This document shows, one piece after another, positions 42,391-50,655 of a stretch of DNA of 64,000 bases. The notes beneath the pieces are model-generated. The model did no database searches. It saw nothing but the letters and a program-made list of their open reading frames with translations, and was not told the DNA's origin. How positions within the stretch are numbered: position 1 is the first letter of the stretch; each line of letters begins with the position of its first letter. The stretch comes from Alistipes sp. (GTDB lineage Bacteria > Bacteroidota > Bacteroidia > Bacteroidales > Rikenellaceae), in contig JAFSDP010000004.1 in assembly GCA_017436185.1 (NCBI GenBank), positions 1 through 64,000 on the forward strand. The letters are read 5' to 3'. The position numbers and the translations under genes are program-made.

Positions 42391-42846
42391 ATGGAGAAGC
42401 AATATCTTTTTCAGTACGAGTCCTACGCAAGCCTCGGCGAGATGTCGGAGCTTGACAGACAGCTGGTGGAGGAGGCCGTGAAGGCCACCCAAAACGCCTA
42501 TGCCCCCTTTTCGCACTTCTCGGTGGGTGCCGCCGCACGCCTGCGCAGCGGTCGCATCCTGACGGGCAGCAACTCCGAAAGCGAGGTCTTCCCCGCAGGC
42601 CTTTGTGCCGAGCGGTCGCTGCTCTTCTATGCCCAGGCCAACTACGCCGACGACCCCATCGAGGCCATCGCCATCGCCTCCGACCCCTCGGAGCGGGAGT
42701 GTTACCCCTGTGGGCAGTGCCGTCAGGTGCTGGTCGATGTCGAGCGACGTCAGAAGTCGCCCATTCGGGTCATTATGTATGGCGCAGGCACGGCCAGCGT
42801 GGTGCGCTCGACCGAACTGCTGCTCCCCTTTACCTTTATCCTCTAA
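42391..42846 (+). CDS. cdd: Cytidine deaminase
   Basis: The 151-residue homotetrameric-type enzyme deaminates cytidine and deoxycytidine in pyrimidine salvage. The zinc and catalytic motifs are GLCAERSLLFYAQ (Cys ligand and catalytic Glu) and CYPCGQCRQVL (two Cys ligands). NAYAPFSHFSVGAA and TGSNSESEVFPAGLCAE are the substrate-binding segments. The start ATG 42391 (MEKQYLFQYESY) lies 27 bases after the -7 box; an upstream in-frame ATG would precede the promoter. It is followed 6 bases later by the pseudouridine synthase gene, probably in one operon through dtd. Confidence 0.94.
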   Translation: MEKQYLFQYESYASLGEMSELDRQLVEEAVKATQNAYAPFSHFSVGAAARLRSGRILTGSNSESEVFPAGLCAERSLLFYAQANYADDPIEAIAIASDPSERECYPCGQCRQVLVDVERRQKSPIRVIMYGAGTASVVRSTELLLPFTFIL

Positions 42847-42852
42847 ACGACT

Positions 42853-43539
42853 ATGTTCTCACCCGACGATATTCTCTACGAAGACAACCACCTGCTCATT
42901 GTCAATAAGCACAGCGGCGACCTGGTGCAGCCCGACCCCTCGGGCGAGAGCGCCCTGGAGGACCAGATCAAGGCCTTCATCAAGTGCCGTGACCAGAAGC
43001 CCGGGCAGGTCTTCCTGGGGGTGGTGCACCGCATCGACCGGCCCGTGAGCGGGGCGGTGGTCTTTGCCAAGACCTCGAAAGCGTTGGTGCGCTTGAACGA
43101 GATGATTCGTAGCGGCGAGATTAAGAAATACTATTGGGCGCTTGTGGAGAATCGCCCCGAGGCCGAGCAGGGGTCGCTCACGCACTACATCCTGCGCGAT
43201 GGGCGCACCAACCGCTCAAAGGCCTACCTCAAGCCCCGCCCCGAGGCTAAGGAGGCCCGCCTGAACTACACGCTCAAGGGGGCAGGAACCCACTACACGC
43301 TCCTCGAGGTGGAGTTGCTGACGGGTCGCCACCACCAGATTCGGGCGCAACTTTCGGCCATCGGATGCCCCATCCGAGGCGATTTGAAGTATGGTGCCAA
43401 GCGTTCGATTGCGGGCGGCGGAATCTCGTTGCACTCCCGTCGTGTGGAATTCGACCACCCTGTGCGCCACGAGCTGATCAGCGTCACCGCCCCCGTGCCC
43501 CAAGGGGATAATTTGTGGGCTCACTTTGCCGATTTTTAG
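42853..43539 (+). CDS. RluA-family RNA pseudouridine synthase
   Basis: The 228-residue protein has the RluA catalytic core: ILYEDNHLLIVNKHSGDLVQPD, the catalytic HRIDRPVSGAVVFAKTSKAL (Asp in HRID), and LLTGRHHQIRAQLSAIGCPIRGDLKYG. No S4 domain is present, as in RluC/TruC-like short forms. The modified position cannot be inferred. Note that the usual HRLDRxTSG is HRIDRPVSG. It lies 6 bases after cdd and 3 before dtd. Confidence 0.92.
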   Translation: MFSPDDILYEDNHLLIVNKHSGDLVQPDPSGESALEDQIKAFIKCRDQKPGQVFLGVVHRIDRPVSGAVVFAKTSKALVRLNEMIRSGEIKKYYWALVENRPEAEQGSLTHYILRDGRTNRSKAYLKPRPEAKEARLNYTLKGAGTHYTLLEVELLTGRHHQIRAQLSAIGCPIRGDLKYGAKRSIAGGGISLHSRRVEFDHPVRHELISVTAPVPQGDNLWAHFADF

Positions 43540-43542
43540 CCT

Positions 43543-43995
43543 ATGCGGGTCGTGATACAGCGTGTCAAGGAGGCTTCGGTCTCGATTGAGGGCCGCCTGC
43601 ACTCCTCGATTGGAGCAGGTTTGATGGTCTTGGTGGGGGTGACCCACGACGACACGGAGGAAGATATGGAGTACCTGGTGCAGAAGCTCGTCAAGATGCG
43701 CATCTTCGACGATGAGGCGGGGGTGATGAACCTCGATGTGCAGCAGGTGGGTGGCGAGGTGATGGTGGTGAGCCAATTCACCCTCTTGGCTTCGACCCGC
43801 AAGGGCAACCGTCCGAGCTACATTCAGGCGGCACCCGAGGCCGTTTCACGCCCGATGTACGAGCGTTTCGTGGCTCGTGTCGAGGAGTTGCTGGGACGAA
43901 AGGTGGCGACGGGTGAGTTTGGTGCCGATATGCAGGTGGCCCTCATCAACGACGGCCCGGTGACGATATGTATGGATACGAAGAACAAAAACTAA
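43543..43995 (+). CDS. dtd: D-aminoacyl-tRNA deacylase
   Basis: The 150-residue dimeric enzyme removes D-amino acids from tRNA. The family motifs are MRVVIQRVKEASVSIEG at the N-terminus, MVVSQFTLLASTRKGNRPSY (SQxT active-site segment) and ALINDGPVTICMDTK at the C-terminus (the cross-subunit GP motif). It starts 3 bases after the pseudouridine synthase stop and ends 6 bases before the nuclease gene. Confidence 0.95.
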   Translation: MRVVIQRVKEASVSIEGRLHSSIGAGLMVLVGVTHDDTEEDMEYLVQKLVKMRIFDDEAGVMNLDVQQVGGEVMVVSQFTLLASTRKGNRPSYIQAAPEAVSRPMYERFVARVEELLGRKVATGEFGADMQVALINDGPVTICMDTKNKN

Positions 43996-44001
43996 ATAAC
44001 A

Positions 44002-45543
44002 ATGAAGCGACTTTTTACCCTCTGTTTTCTCTTGGCTGCCGCCTCGTGGCTGGTGGCTTGTGACGACGACAACGACTCGTTGCAGTTGCCCGAAGGTGCC
44101 GAACTGAAGATCTCGTGCAACCCCGTGGTGACGCTGCCGAGTGCCAATGCCACCAACGGTCAGATCACCTACACGGTGACCAACCCCTACGGTACGATGA
44201 TTGCCAAGGCCGAGAGCGATGTGGCGTGGGTGCGCCCCGCCATCTCGACCAAAGGCTCGACGGGCACGGACCAGCTCGGCCGTCCCACCTTCACGGCAAT
44301 GATTGCCTACCACGTCACGGCCAACCGTGGCGATAACCGTGAGGCCACGCTCACCATCAGTTACGGCGATGCCGAGCCGGTGGTGGTGACCATCCGCCAG
44401 CCCTATGGCGAGGTGGAGGAGCCCGAGAATTCGGGCGATGCGCCGACCTTTGGCACGGCCTCTTACTCGAATCTGGAGAAGGAGTCGGTGACCCTTTCGT
44501 GCGACTTTGCCTATGCGGGCAAGGAGAGCGTGAAGACCCTCTACTTCCTCTGCCGCCCCAACGATGGCGAGGAGGTGAAGGCGACCGTATCGACCTCGGC
44601 AGGTGTGAAGACGGCAACGGTCAGCGGCCTGCAGCCCAACACCTTCTACACCGCTTGGTTGGTAGCCGAGATTGGCGAGCGCAGCTACAAGAGCACCTCG
44701 CTGGTCTTCACTACGACGGGCGAGGGAGGTACGGACAGCCCCGTAGTGGGGAGCGGCTCGACACTCGTGAGCGGTTGGGCCGAGCTTCCGACCACCATCG
44801 AGAAGGCGGGCGACTGGTACTACACCTACCACATCACCGACAAGAAGTTCTCGAATGGCAATAAGGCCCGCAACTATGCCGCCTGCTACAGCAAGGAGAA
44901 GATGTGTGCCATCTGGGTGGCTGCCCCGATGCACGACTTCTACGCCGTGAAGAACACCTCGCGTCAGGACAACTACCAGACCGACCCCAACTTCGACTTC
45001 ACCCAGCCGGGCAAGTGGTCGGGCTATACGCGTGGTCACCTGCTGGGCTCGGCCGAGCGTCTGGTGAGCCGCAAGGCCAACGATCAGGTCTTCTACTACT
45101 CGAACATCGCTCCGCAGCACTCGACCTACTTCAACACGGGTGGTGGTGCGTGGAACACGCTCGAGAGCTGGGTTGATAAGCAGTGGGTGGGTGCCGCCGA
45201 TACCACCTACCAGGTGATTGGTTGCTATTGGGATCCCGCCAAGTCGGCCACGAAGGTGAGCGGCACGACCATCCCGACCCACTACTACAAGGTGCTGCTG
45301 CGCACCAAGAACCACAAGAATAAGTGGGTCGTAGAGTGCAGCAAGGAGGAGTTGCAGTGCATTGCCGTGATGATCGAGCACAAGGCCTACGCCAAGGCCG
45401 ATGTGCCCAAGCCGGCCGACTACGAGTCGAAGGGGCTGTTTATGTCGGTGAGCGAGTTGGAGAAGCTGACCGGTTTGAGCTTCTTCGGCAACGTGCCCAA
45501 CGCCCCGAAGGAGAGCTACAACGTCTCGGATTGGACCTTCTAA
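44002..45543 (+). CDS. DNA/RNA non-specific endonuclease lipoprotein with BACON/Fn3-like modules
   Basis: The 513-residue protein has a lipoprotein signal (WLVACDDDND, Cys20), a BACON-like sandwich (about 30-137, ending VVVTIRQPYGE), a fibronectin-like domain (about 148-245) and a C-terminal NucA/Serratia-type beta-beta-alpha-metal nuclease domain (about 255-513). The active-site motif is YTRGHLLGSAERL: the usual DRGH is TRGH, while the Arg and the general-base His remain. The metal-binding Asn follows in SNIAPQHSTYFN. It likely digests extracellular nucleic acid at the cell surface, for nutrition or defence. Loss of the motif Asp leaves activity uncertain. Confidence 0.85.
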   Translation: MKRLFTLCFLLAAASWLVACDDDNDSLQLPEGAELKISCNPVVTLPSANATNGQITYTVTNPYGTMIAKAESDVAWVRPAISTKGSTGTDQLGRPTFTAMIAYHVTANRGDNREATLTISYGDAEPVVVTIRQPYGEVEEPENSGDAPTFGTASYSNLEKESVTLSCDFAYAGKESVKTLYFLCRPNDGEEVKATVSTSAGVKTATVSGLQPNTFYTAWLVAEIGERSYKSTSLVFTTTGEGGTDSPVVGSGSTLVSGWAELPTTIEKAGDWYYTYHITDKKFSNGNKARNYAACYSKEKMCAIWVAAPMHDFYAVKNTSRQDNYQTDPNFDFTQPGKWSGYTRGHLLGSAERLVSRKANDQVFYYSNIAPQHSTYFNTGGGAWNTLESWVDKQWVGAADTTYQVIGCYWDPAKSATKVSGTTIPTHYYKVLLRTKNHKNKWVVECSKEELQCIAVMIEHKAYAKADVPKPADYESKGLFMSVSELEKLTGLSFFGNVPNAPKESYNVSDWTF

Positions 45544-45553
45544 CCGCTCGGCG

Positions 45554-46522
45554 ATGACCTATCCGTGGGGGGATAGCCGCCGTTTTAACTCCTATGCGGG
45601 TTACTTTCGGCGCAAGGTGGGCTGCCGCCTGCAGAAACTCTCGATTGATGCAGGCTTCAGCTGCCCGAATCGGGATGGCACGGTGGGCGAGGGGGGATGT
45701 ACCTTCTGCCTGAATGCCGCCTTCACCCCCTCGTATTGCGCCCGTACGGAGGGCATCACCCGCCAAATTGAGGAGGGAATTGCCTTTCATACCCGCCGCT
45801 ACCCCAAGAGCCAGCGTTACCTGGCCTACTTTCAGAGCTTCTCGAACACCTACGCCCCGTTGGAGGTGCTCCGAAGCCGCTACGAGGAGGCCCTGCGCCA
45901 CCCGCAGGTGGAGGGGTTGGTGATTGGAACGCGCCCCGATTGTGTCGATGAGCGGAAGTTGGACTACCTGGCCGAGCTGGCCCGTGACCACTATGTGGCC
46001 ATCGAATACGGCATCGAGTCGGTCTATGATGCCACGCTGAAACGCATCAACCGAGGCCACGACTTCGCCACCGCCCAACGAGCCGTTGAGGCTTCGGCCG
46101 CACGGGGGCTGAACGTGGGGGCGCACTTCATTGTCGGTCTGCCGGGCGAGGACGAGGAGGCCCTGCTCAAGGGGGTCGAGCGAATCAACGCCCTGCCCCT
46201 CTCGACGGTGAAATTTCACCAACTGCAACTCTTTCGCTCCACCCCGATGGCCGAGGAGTATGACCGCCACCCCGAGCGGTTTCGCCTGTGGTCGGTGGAT
46301 GAGTATATCGAGCTGATGGTGAGCATGCTGCAACGCCTGCGACCCGACCTGGTGGTCGAGCGTTTTGCTTCCGAGGCACCGCCCCGCTACCACCACATCG
46401 AGGGGTGGGGATTGCTGCGCAACGAGGAGTTTTTGGCCCGCCTCGAAAAAAGATTGGCCGAGCGGAATACCTACCAAGGTGAAATTTTTATACATTTGCA
46501 ACCAGAAAATAACACGCTATAA
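45554..46522 (+). CDS. TIGR01212-family radical SAM protein (YhcC-like)
   Basis: The 322-residue protein has the unusual radical SAM cluster motif of this family: CPNRDGTVGEGGCTFC, with YFQSFSNTY, GTRPDCVDE, VAIEYGIESVYDATLKRINRGHDF and HFIVGLPGEDEEALLKG. Members are widespread in bacteria; their reaction is not established, and a role in RNA or cofactor modification is only a suggestion. It starts 10 bases after the nuclease stop and ends 4 bases before the YitT gene, so these genes may be one transcript. Confidence 0.9.
   Translation: MTYPWGDSRRFNSYAGYFRRKVGCRLQKLSIDAGFSCPNRDGTVGEGGCTFCLNAAFTPSYCARTEGITRQIEEGIAFHTRRYPKSQRYLAYFQSFSNTYAPLEVLRSRYEEALRHPQVEGLVIGTRPDCVDERKLDYLAELARDHYVAIEYGIESVYDATLKRINRGHDFATAQRAVEASAARGLNVGAHFIVGLPGEDEEALLKGVERINALPLSTVKFHQLQLFRSTPMAEEYDRHPERFRLWSVDEYIELMVSMLQRLRPDLVVERFASEAPPRYHHIEGWGLLRNEEFLARLEKRLAERNTYQGEIFIHLQPENNTL
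46491..46498 (+). promoter_or_regulatory. Possible internal -7 element for the YitT gene
   Basis: TACATTTG inside the end of the radical SAM gene, 28 bases before the YitT ATG. No -33 partner at proper distance was seen. Confidence 0.35.
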
Positions 46523-46526
46523 AACG

Positions 46527-47420
46527 ATGATTACGTTTGACAAAGTTTTCAAGGTCCTTAAAGAGTACATCTTTATGGCCTGCGGTATGTTGTTCTACTC
46601 GTTTGGTTGGGTAGCCTGCATTCTGCCTAACGACGGTACGGGCGGTGGCGCTTCGGGTTTGGCACTCGTATTGTGCAAGGCCTTCAGTCAGGCCGGTATC
46701 TTCGACCTGCAAATCGGTACGATGGTGTTGATTATCAACGCCATCCTGCTCTTGATTTCGGGCTTTATCGTGGGGTGGAACTTCGGTTTCAAGACCATCT
46801 ACTGCGTCTTTGTGCTCTCGATGAGTATGAATATGTGGATCGATATATTGCCCCCGGGCAACTTCCTGGGGCTGCAAGACCCGATTGTGGCCATTGTGCT
46901 GGGTGGTGTCTGCGCCGGTCTGGGTATCGTGATCTGCTTCTCGCAGGGCGGCTCGACGGGCGGTACGGATATTGCCGCCGTGATCATCAACCACTACCGC
47001 ACGGTAAGCTACGGTAAAATCTTGATTTATAGCGACCTCTTCATTATTGGCTCGTCCTTGTTCGTGGGCTACAACATCGCTACAGTCATCTACGGTTACA
47101 TTATGACGGCGGTGGTTGGCTATACGGTCGATATGATTCAGGCGGGTAGTCAGCAGTCGAATCAGGTGCTCATTGTCTCGCAAGATCCCGAAAAGATGGC
47201 CGATGCCATTGCCCAGAATGTCCATCGTGGCGTGACACTGCTCGATGCCCAGGGTTGGTACTCGAAGAAGGATACGAAGGTGGTGATGGTGGTCTGCCGC
47301 AAGCGTGAGACGCCGATGCTGCTCAAGTATGTCAAGTCGGTCGATCCGGGAGCCTTTATGACCGTCGGCTCGGTGATGGGCGTCTATGGTCAGGGCTTCG
47401 AGACGCTCAACAAAATCTAA
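46527..47420 (+). CDS. YitT-family membrane protein with C-terminal DUF2179 domain
   Basis: The 297-residue protein has five to six membrane helices (about 12-200) with the family's ILPNDGTGGGASGLALVL, SQGGSTGGTDIAAVIINHY and LIYSDLFIIGSSLFVG, then a cytosolic DUF2179 domain (about 210-297, SNQVLIVSQDPEKMADAIAQNVHRGVTLLDAQGWYSKKD). YitT proteins are common in Firmicutes and Bacteroidota; the transported substrate is unknown. The start ATG 46527 is 4 bases after the preceding stop. Confidence 0.88.
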   Translation: MITFDKVFKVLKEYIFMACGMLFYSFGWVACILPNDGTGGGASGLALVLCKAFSQAGIFDLQIGTMVLIINAILLLISGFIVGWNFGFKTIYCVFVLSMSMNMWIDILPPGNFLGLQDPIVAIVLGGVCAGLGIVICFSQGGSTGGTDIAAVIINHYRTVSYGKILIYSDLFIIGSSLFVGYNIATVIYGYIMTAVVGYTVDMIQAGSQQSNQVLIVSQDPEKMADAIAQNVHRGVTLLDAQGWYSKKDTKVVMVVCRKRETPMLLKYVKSVDPGAFMTVGSVMGVYGQGFETLNKI

Positions 47421-47453
47421 ACAAACAGAGGCACTTACGCCTAAAAAATAACG

Positions 47454-47497
47454 GGTGGTTGAGGGCCGTTGCGAACGCTCCTGAACCACCTGTTTTT
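47454..47497 (+). terminator. Terminator after the YitT gene
   Basis: GGTGGTT (47454-47460) pairs with AACCACC (47484-47490), extended by AGG/CCT after one mismatch, followed by TGTTTTT. Confidence 0.7.
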
Positions 47498-47532
47498 CGT
47501 TGTCGAAAACCGCTCAAAAACCACCTGTTGCG

Positions 47533-49773
47533 ATGCGTTACGCCGATATTGTGTTGCCGTTGGCACAACCCACCTACACCTATGCCGTGCCCGAGGGGAT
47601 GACCCTCAGGGAGGGCGATGCCGTGTCGGTGCAGTTCGGCCTTCGGAAATACTACACGGGCATCGTTTGGCGGTTGCACGACAAGCGTCCCGATTTCAAA
47701 CACATCAAGGAGGTGACGTGCCGCCTCTACGACCACCCGTTGGTTTCGGAGCGCCAGCGGGCGTTGTGGGAGTGGGTCGCCTCGTACTATATGTGTACGC
47801 TCGGCGAGGTGATGCGCTCGGCCCTGCCGGCCCTAATGAAACCCTCGGCCGACAACCGGGCAACCCTCTTGGAGGAGGCCTTTCAGCCCCGCACGGAGCG
47901 CTACTACCGCCTTGCGGAGGAGCTGCGTGACGAGCATCGCCTGAGCGACGAAATGGATCGGTTGGAGCGTCGTGCCCCGAAACAATACGCCGCCCTGCTG
48001 GAGGTGGCCTCGGCCGAGATGGAGGAGGTGCCCCGCCGTCTGATTATGTCCGATTCGACTATTCTCAATGCACTGATAAAGAAGGGGTTTTTGATCTGTG
48101 AGGAGCATTGCCCCGCTGCCGAATATGGTACCCCCTCGTTCCGCCTGCCACTGTTGAGTATGCACCAGATGGAGGCGTTGGAGGCCCTCAAAAAGAGTTT
48201 TCGGGAAGGGGGGCATACGGCCCTCTTGCAGGGAATTACGGGGTCGGGAAAGACAGAGGTCTATATCTACCTCATTGCCGAGGTGTTGAGTCGAGGTGGC
48301 GACGTGTTGTTGTTGGTCCCCGAGATTGCCCTGACTGCCCAACTCATCGAGCGTATGGAGCGCATTTTCGGTGCTCGTGTGACGGCCTACCACTCGAAAC
48401 TCACGCCCATTCGCCGTGCCGAGAATTTTTTGCGATTGAGTCGCTCGAAGGGGGGCGAATTTGTGGTGGGTGTCCGCTCGTCCATCTTCCTGCCGTTGAA
48501 CAATTTGCAGCTCATCATCGTCGATGAGGAGCACGACAGCAGCTACAAGCAGGCCGAGCCTGCTCCCCGCTATTCGGCCCGTGATACGGCGGTCTATATG
48601 GCCTATTCGATGGGGTGTCACACGCTGTTGGGCAGTGCCACCCCCTCGCTCGAAACGTGGCTCAATGCCGAGACGGGACGCTATGGTCGGGCCGAGATGA
48701 CGGAGCGTTACGGCGATGCCGTGTTGCCGAAAATCTACCTCTCGGACAGCCGTCGTGCCGCCCAACGAGGCGAGCGACAAGGCCATTTCAACAAGTTGTT
48801 GTTGGATAAAATCGAGGCGGCGCTGGGGCGCAACGAGCAGGTGATGCTCTTCCAGAATCGCCGTGGATTTTCGCCCTATTTGGAGTGTCCGACCTGCGGT
48901 TGGACCCCTCGTTGCCCCCATTGCAATGTGACGCTGACCTACCACAAGGGGCGCAATCAGTTGGTCTGCCACTACTGCGGCCATACGGTGCAGGCGATGA
49001 CGCAATGTCCTACGTGTCAGGTGGTTGATTTGATGCCGATGGGTTTCGGCACCGAGAAGGTCGAGGAGCAGATTGCCGCCATCTTCCCCGAGGCGCGTGT
49101 GGCTCGTCTGGATCGTGATCAGGTCACCTCCGAGCAGGCCTTCCAGGCCATCATCGACGACTTCTCGGCCCACCGCACCGACATTCTGGTCGGCACGCAG
49201 ATGATTACCAAAGGCTTCGACTTCTCGCAGGTCGGGGTGGTGGGGGTGTTGAATGCCGACAACCTGCTGCTGAATCCCGATTTTAGAGCCTCCGAACGAG
49301 CCTTCCAACTCTTGACGCAGGTGGCTGGTCGAGCCGGTCGCCGAGACCGCCAGGGCGAGGTGGTCATTCAGACCTCCGACCCGACGAATCCCATCTTGCA
49401 GCAGGTGCTCAATGCCGATTTCGGGGCGATGGCCCGCTGTCAGTTGGCCGAGCGTCGAGACTTCTTCTATCCCCCCTATGCCCGCCTGACCTACCTTACG
49501 TTGCGCCATCGTGACCGCCCGACGGTGGTGCGTGCCGCTTCGCAGTTGGCCGCCTCGTTGCGTGCCAAGTTGGGTACACAGCGGGTGTTGGGACCCATTG
49601 CCCCCGCCATCGACCGCATTCGGGGCGAATACCTGATGCAGTTGATGCTCAAAATCGAACCACGCTCCTCCCGAGCCCGTGCCAACGCGTTGTTGCAGCA
49701 GGCCCTGACGGCGCTGCTCGAAGAGAAGGAATATGCTACGCTCCATGTCAAAATTGATGTCGATCCTCAGTAG
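47533..49773 (+). CDS. priA: Primosomal replication-restart helicase
   Basis: The 746-residue protein has the N-terminal 3'-DNA-end binding domain (ADIVLPLAQPTYTYAVPEG), Walker A GITGSGKTEVYIY, the DEEH box IIVDEEHDSSYKQ, and the eight-Cys zinc-binding insertion in CPTCGWTPRCPHC and CHYCGHTVQAMTQCPTC. The helicase motifs VGTQMITKGFDF and QVAGRAGR and the C-terminal domain follow. It reloads DnaB at collapsed forks. The start ATG 47533 is preferred; a TTG 33 bases upstream lies against the terminator. comF overlaps its end. Confidence 0.95.
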   Translation: MRYADIVLPLAQPTYTYAVPEGMTLREGDAVSVQFGLRKYYTGIVWRLHDKRPDFKHIKEVTCRLYDHPLVSERQRALWEWVASYYMCTLGEVMRSALPALMKPSADNRATLLEEAFQPRTERYYRLAEELRDEHRLSDEMDRLERRAPKQYAALLEVASAEMEEVPRRLIMSDSTILNALIKKGFLICEEHCPAAEYGTPSFRLPLLSMHQMEALEALKKSFREGGHTALLQGITGSGKTEVYIYLIAEVLSRGGDVLLLVPEIALTAQLIERMERIFGARVTAYHSKLTPIRRAENFLRLSRSKGGEFVVGVRSSIFLPLNNLQLIIVDEEHDSSYKQAEPAPRYSARDTAVYMAYSMGCHTLLGSATPSLETWLNAETGRYGRAEMTERYGDAVLPKIYLSDSRRAAQRGERQGHFNKLLLDKIEAALGRNEQVMLFQNRRGFSPYLECPTCGWTPRCPHCNVTLTYHKGRNQLVCHYCGHTVQAMTQCPTCQVVDLMPMGFGTEKVEEQIAAIFPEARVARLDRDQVTSEQAFQAIIDDFSAHRTDILVGTQMITKGFDFSQVGVVGVLNADNLLLNPDFRASERAFQLLTQVAGRAGRRDRQGEVVIQTSDPTNPILQQVLNADFGAMARCQLAERRDFFYPPYARLTYLTLRHRDRPTVVRAASQLAASLRAKLGTQRVLGPIAPAIDRIRGEYLMQLMLKIEPRSSRARANALLQQALTALLEEKEYATLHVKIDVDPQ

Positions 49774-50479
49774 GTGGTGGCGTGAGGCGATGCACCTGCT
49801 TTACCCGCCCGTGTGTGTTGTTTGTGGTCGGATGTTGGCCGATGACGAGGAGCACATCTGCCTGACGTGTCGCTTTCTGGCACCCGTTACGGGCTATTGG
49901 GAAAAACCCTATAACCCCTTGTTCGAGAGCTTTCTGGGTCGTGTGCCTTTGTGGTCGGCCTCGGCGATGCTCTTCTACGAATCCGCTTCGCCCTGGCGGC
50001 GGTTGATTCACGACTTCAAATACCACAAACGGTGGGCTTTGGCCGAGGAGATGGGGCGTTGGTACGGCCGATTACTCAAGCAGAGCGGCTATTACAATAC
50101 CATCGAGGTGGTGGTGCCGATGCCGCTCCATCCGTTGCGCTTTTTGATGCGTGGCTACAACCAATCCTACTACCTGGCTCGGGGCATTGCCGAGGCTTTG
50201 GAAGCCGAGGTCGATACCCGCTCCGTGAGGCGTGTGCGCTACACCCGTCCGCAGGCCCGATTGGGGCGCCGAGAGCGTGACAAGAATGTCGCTTCGGCCT
50301 TTCGGGTGGTCAATCCAGGGGCCTTGGAGGGGAGACACGTCTTGCTCGTGGACGATGTGCTGACAACGGGCAATACGCTGGAGGCGTGCGCCAATGCCAT
50401 TATGGAGGTGCAGGTGGACTGCAAAATCAGCATTGCCGTGTTGGCCACTCCGCCACCTCGCCCCGTGGTGGAGGCGTAG
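49757..50479 (+). CDS. comF: ComF-family phosphoribosyltransferase-like protein
   Basis: The protein (about 240 residues) begins with a zinc-finger-like pair (CVVCGRMLADDEEHICLTC) and ends in a type I PRTase domain with VLLVDDVLTTGNTLEA, the PRPP-binding loop. ComF proteins are linked to DNA uptake and to post-uptake or repair steps; PriA interaction has been reported for some. Several in-frame ATGs (49733, 49745, 49757, 49790) exist; 49757 is chosen, overlapping priA by 17 bases, but the true start is unsure. The overlap suggests coupling with priA. Confidence 0.88.
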   Translation: MSILSRWWREAMHLLYPPVCVVCGRMLADDEEHICLTCRFLAPVTGYWEKPYNPLFESFLGRVPLWSASAMLFYESASPWRRLIHDFKYHKRWALAEEMGRWYGRLLKQSGYYNTIEVVVPMPLHPLRFLMRGYNQSYYLARGIAEALEAEVDTRSVRRVRYTRPQARLGRRERDKNVASAFRVVNPGALEGRHVLLVDDVLTTGNTLEACANAIMEVQVDCKISIAVLATPPPRPVVEA

Positions 50480-50655
50480 CACAACTTTTTATCGACAATT
50501 TACCCCCTTTTATCGACACCCCGACCCCCGTTCTGTGGGGGTCAGACTCCTTTTTGGCGAGTTGTGAACACCTTTTTCCACATCGAACCGTAGGTTCGGT
50601 TTTGAAATCTCGCTACTTCTTGCTATTTTTGAAGTTTGAAAGCAACTAAAACCCT
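50480..50655 (+). promoter_or_regulatory. comF terminator and dnaB promoter
   Basis: A hairpin GACCCCC/GGGGGTC (50523-50529 with 50537-50543) followed 7 bases later by five T (50551-50555) probably ends comF transcription. Downstream, TTTG (50601-50604), 19 bases and TATTTTTG (50624-50631) form a consensus promoter with a start near 50638, 18 bases before dnaB. Confidence 0.7.
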
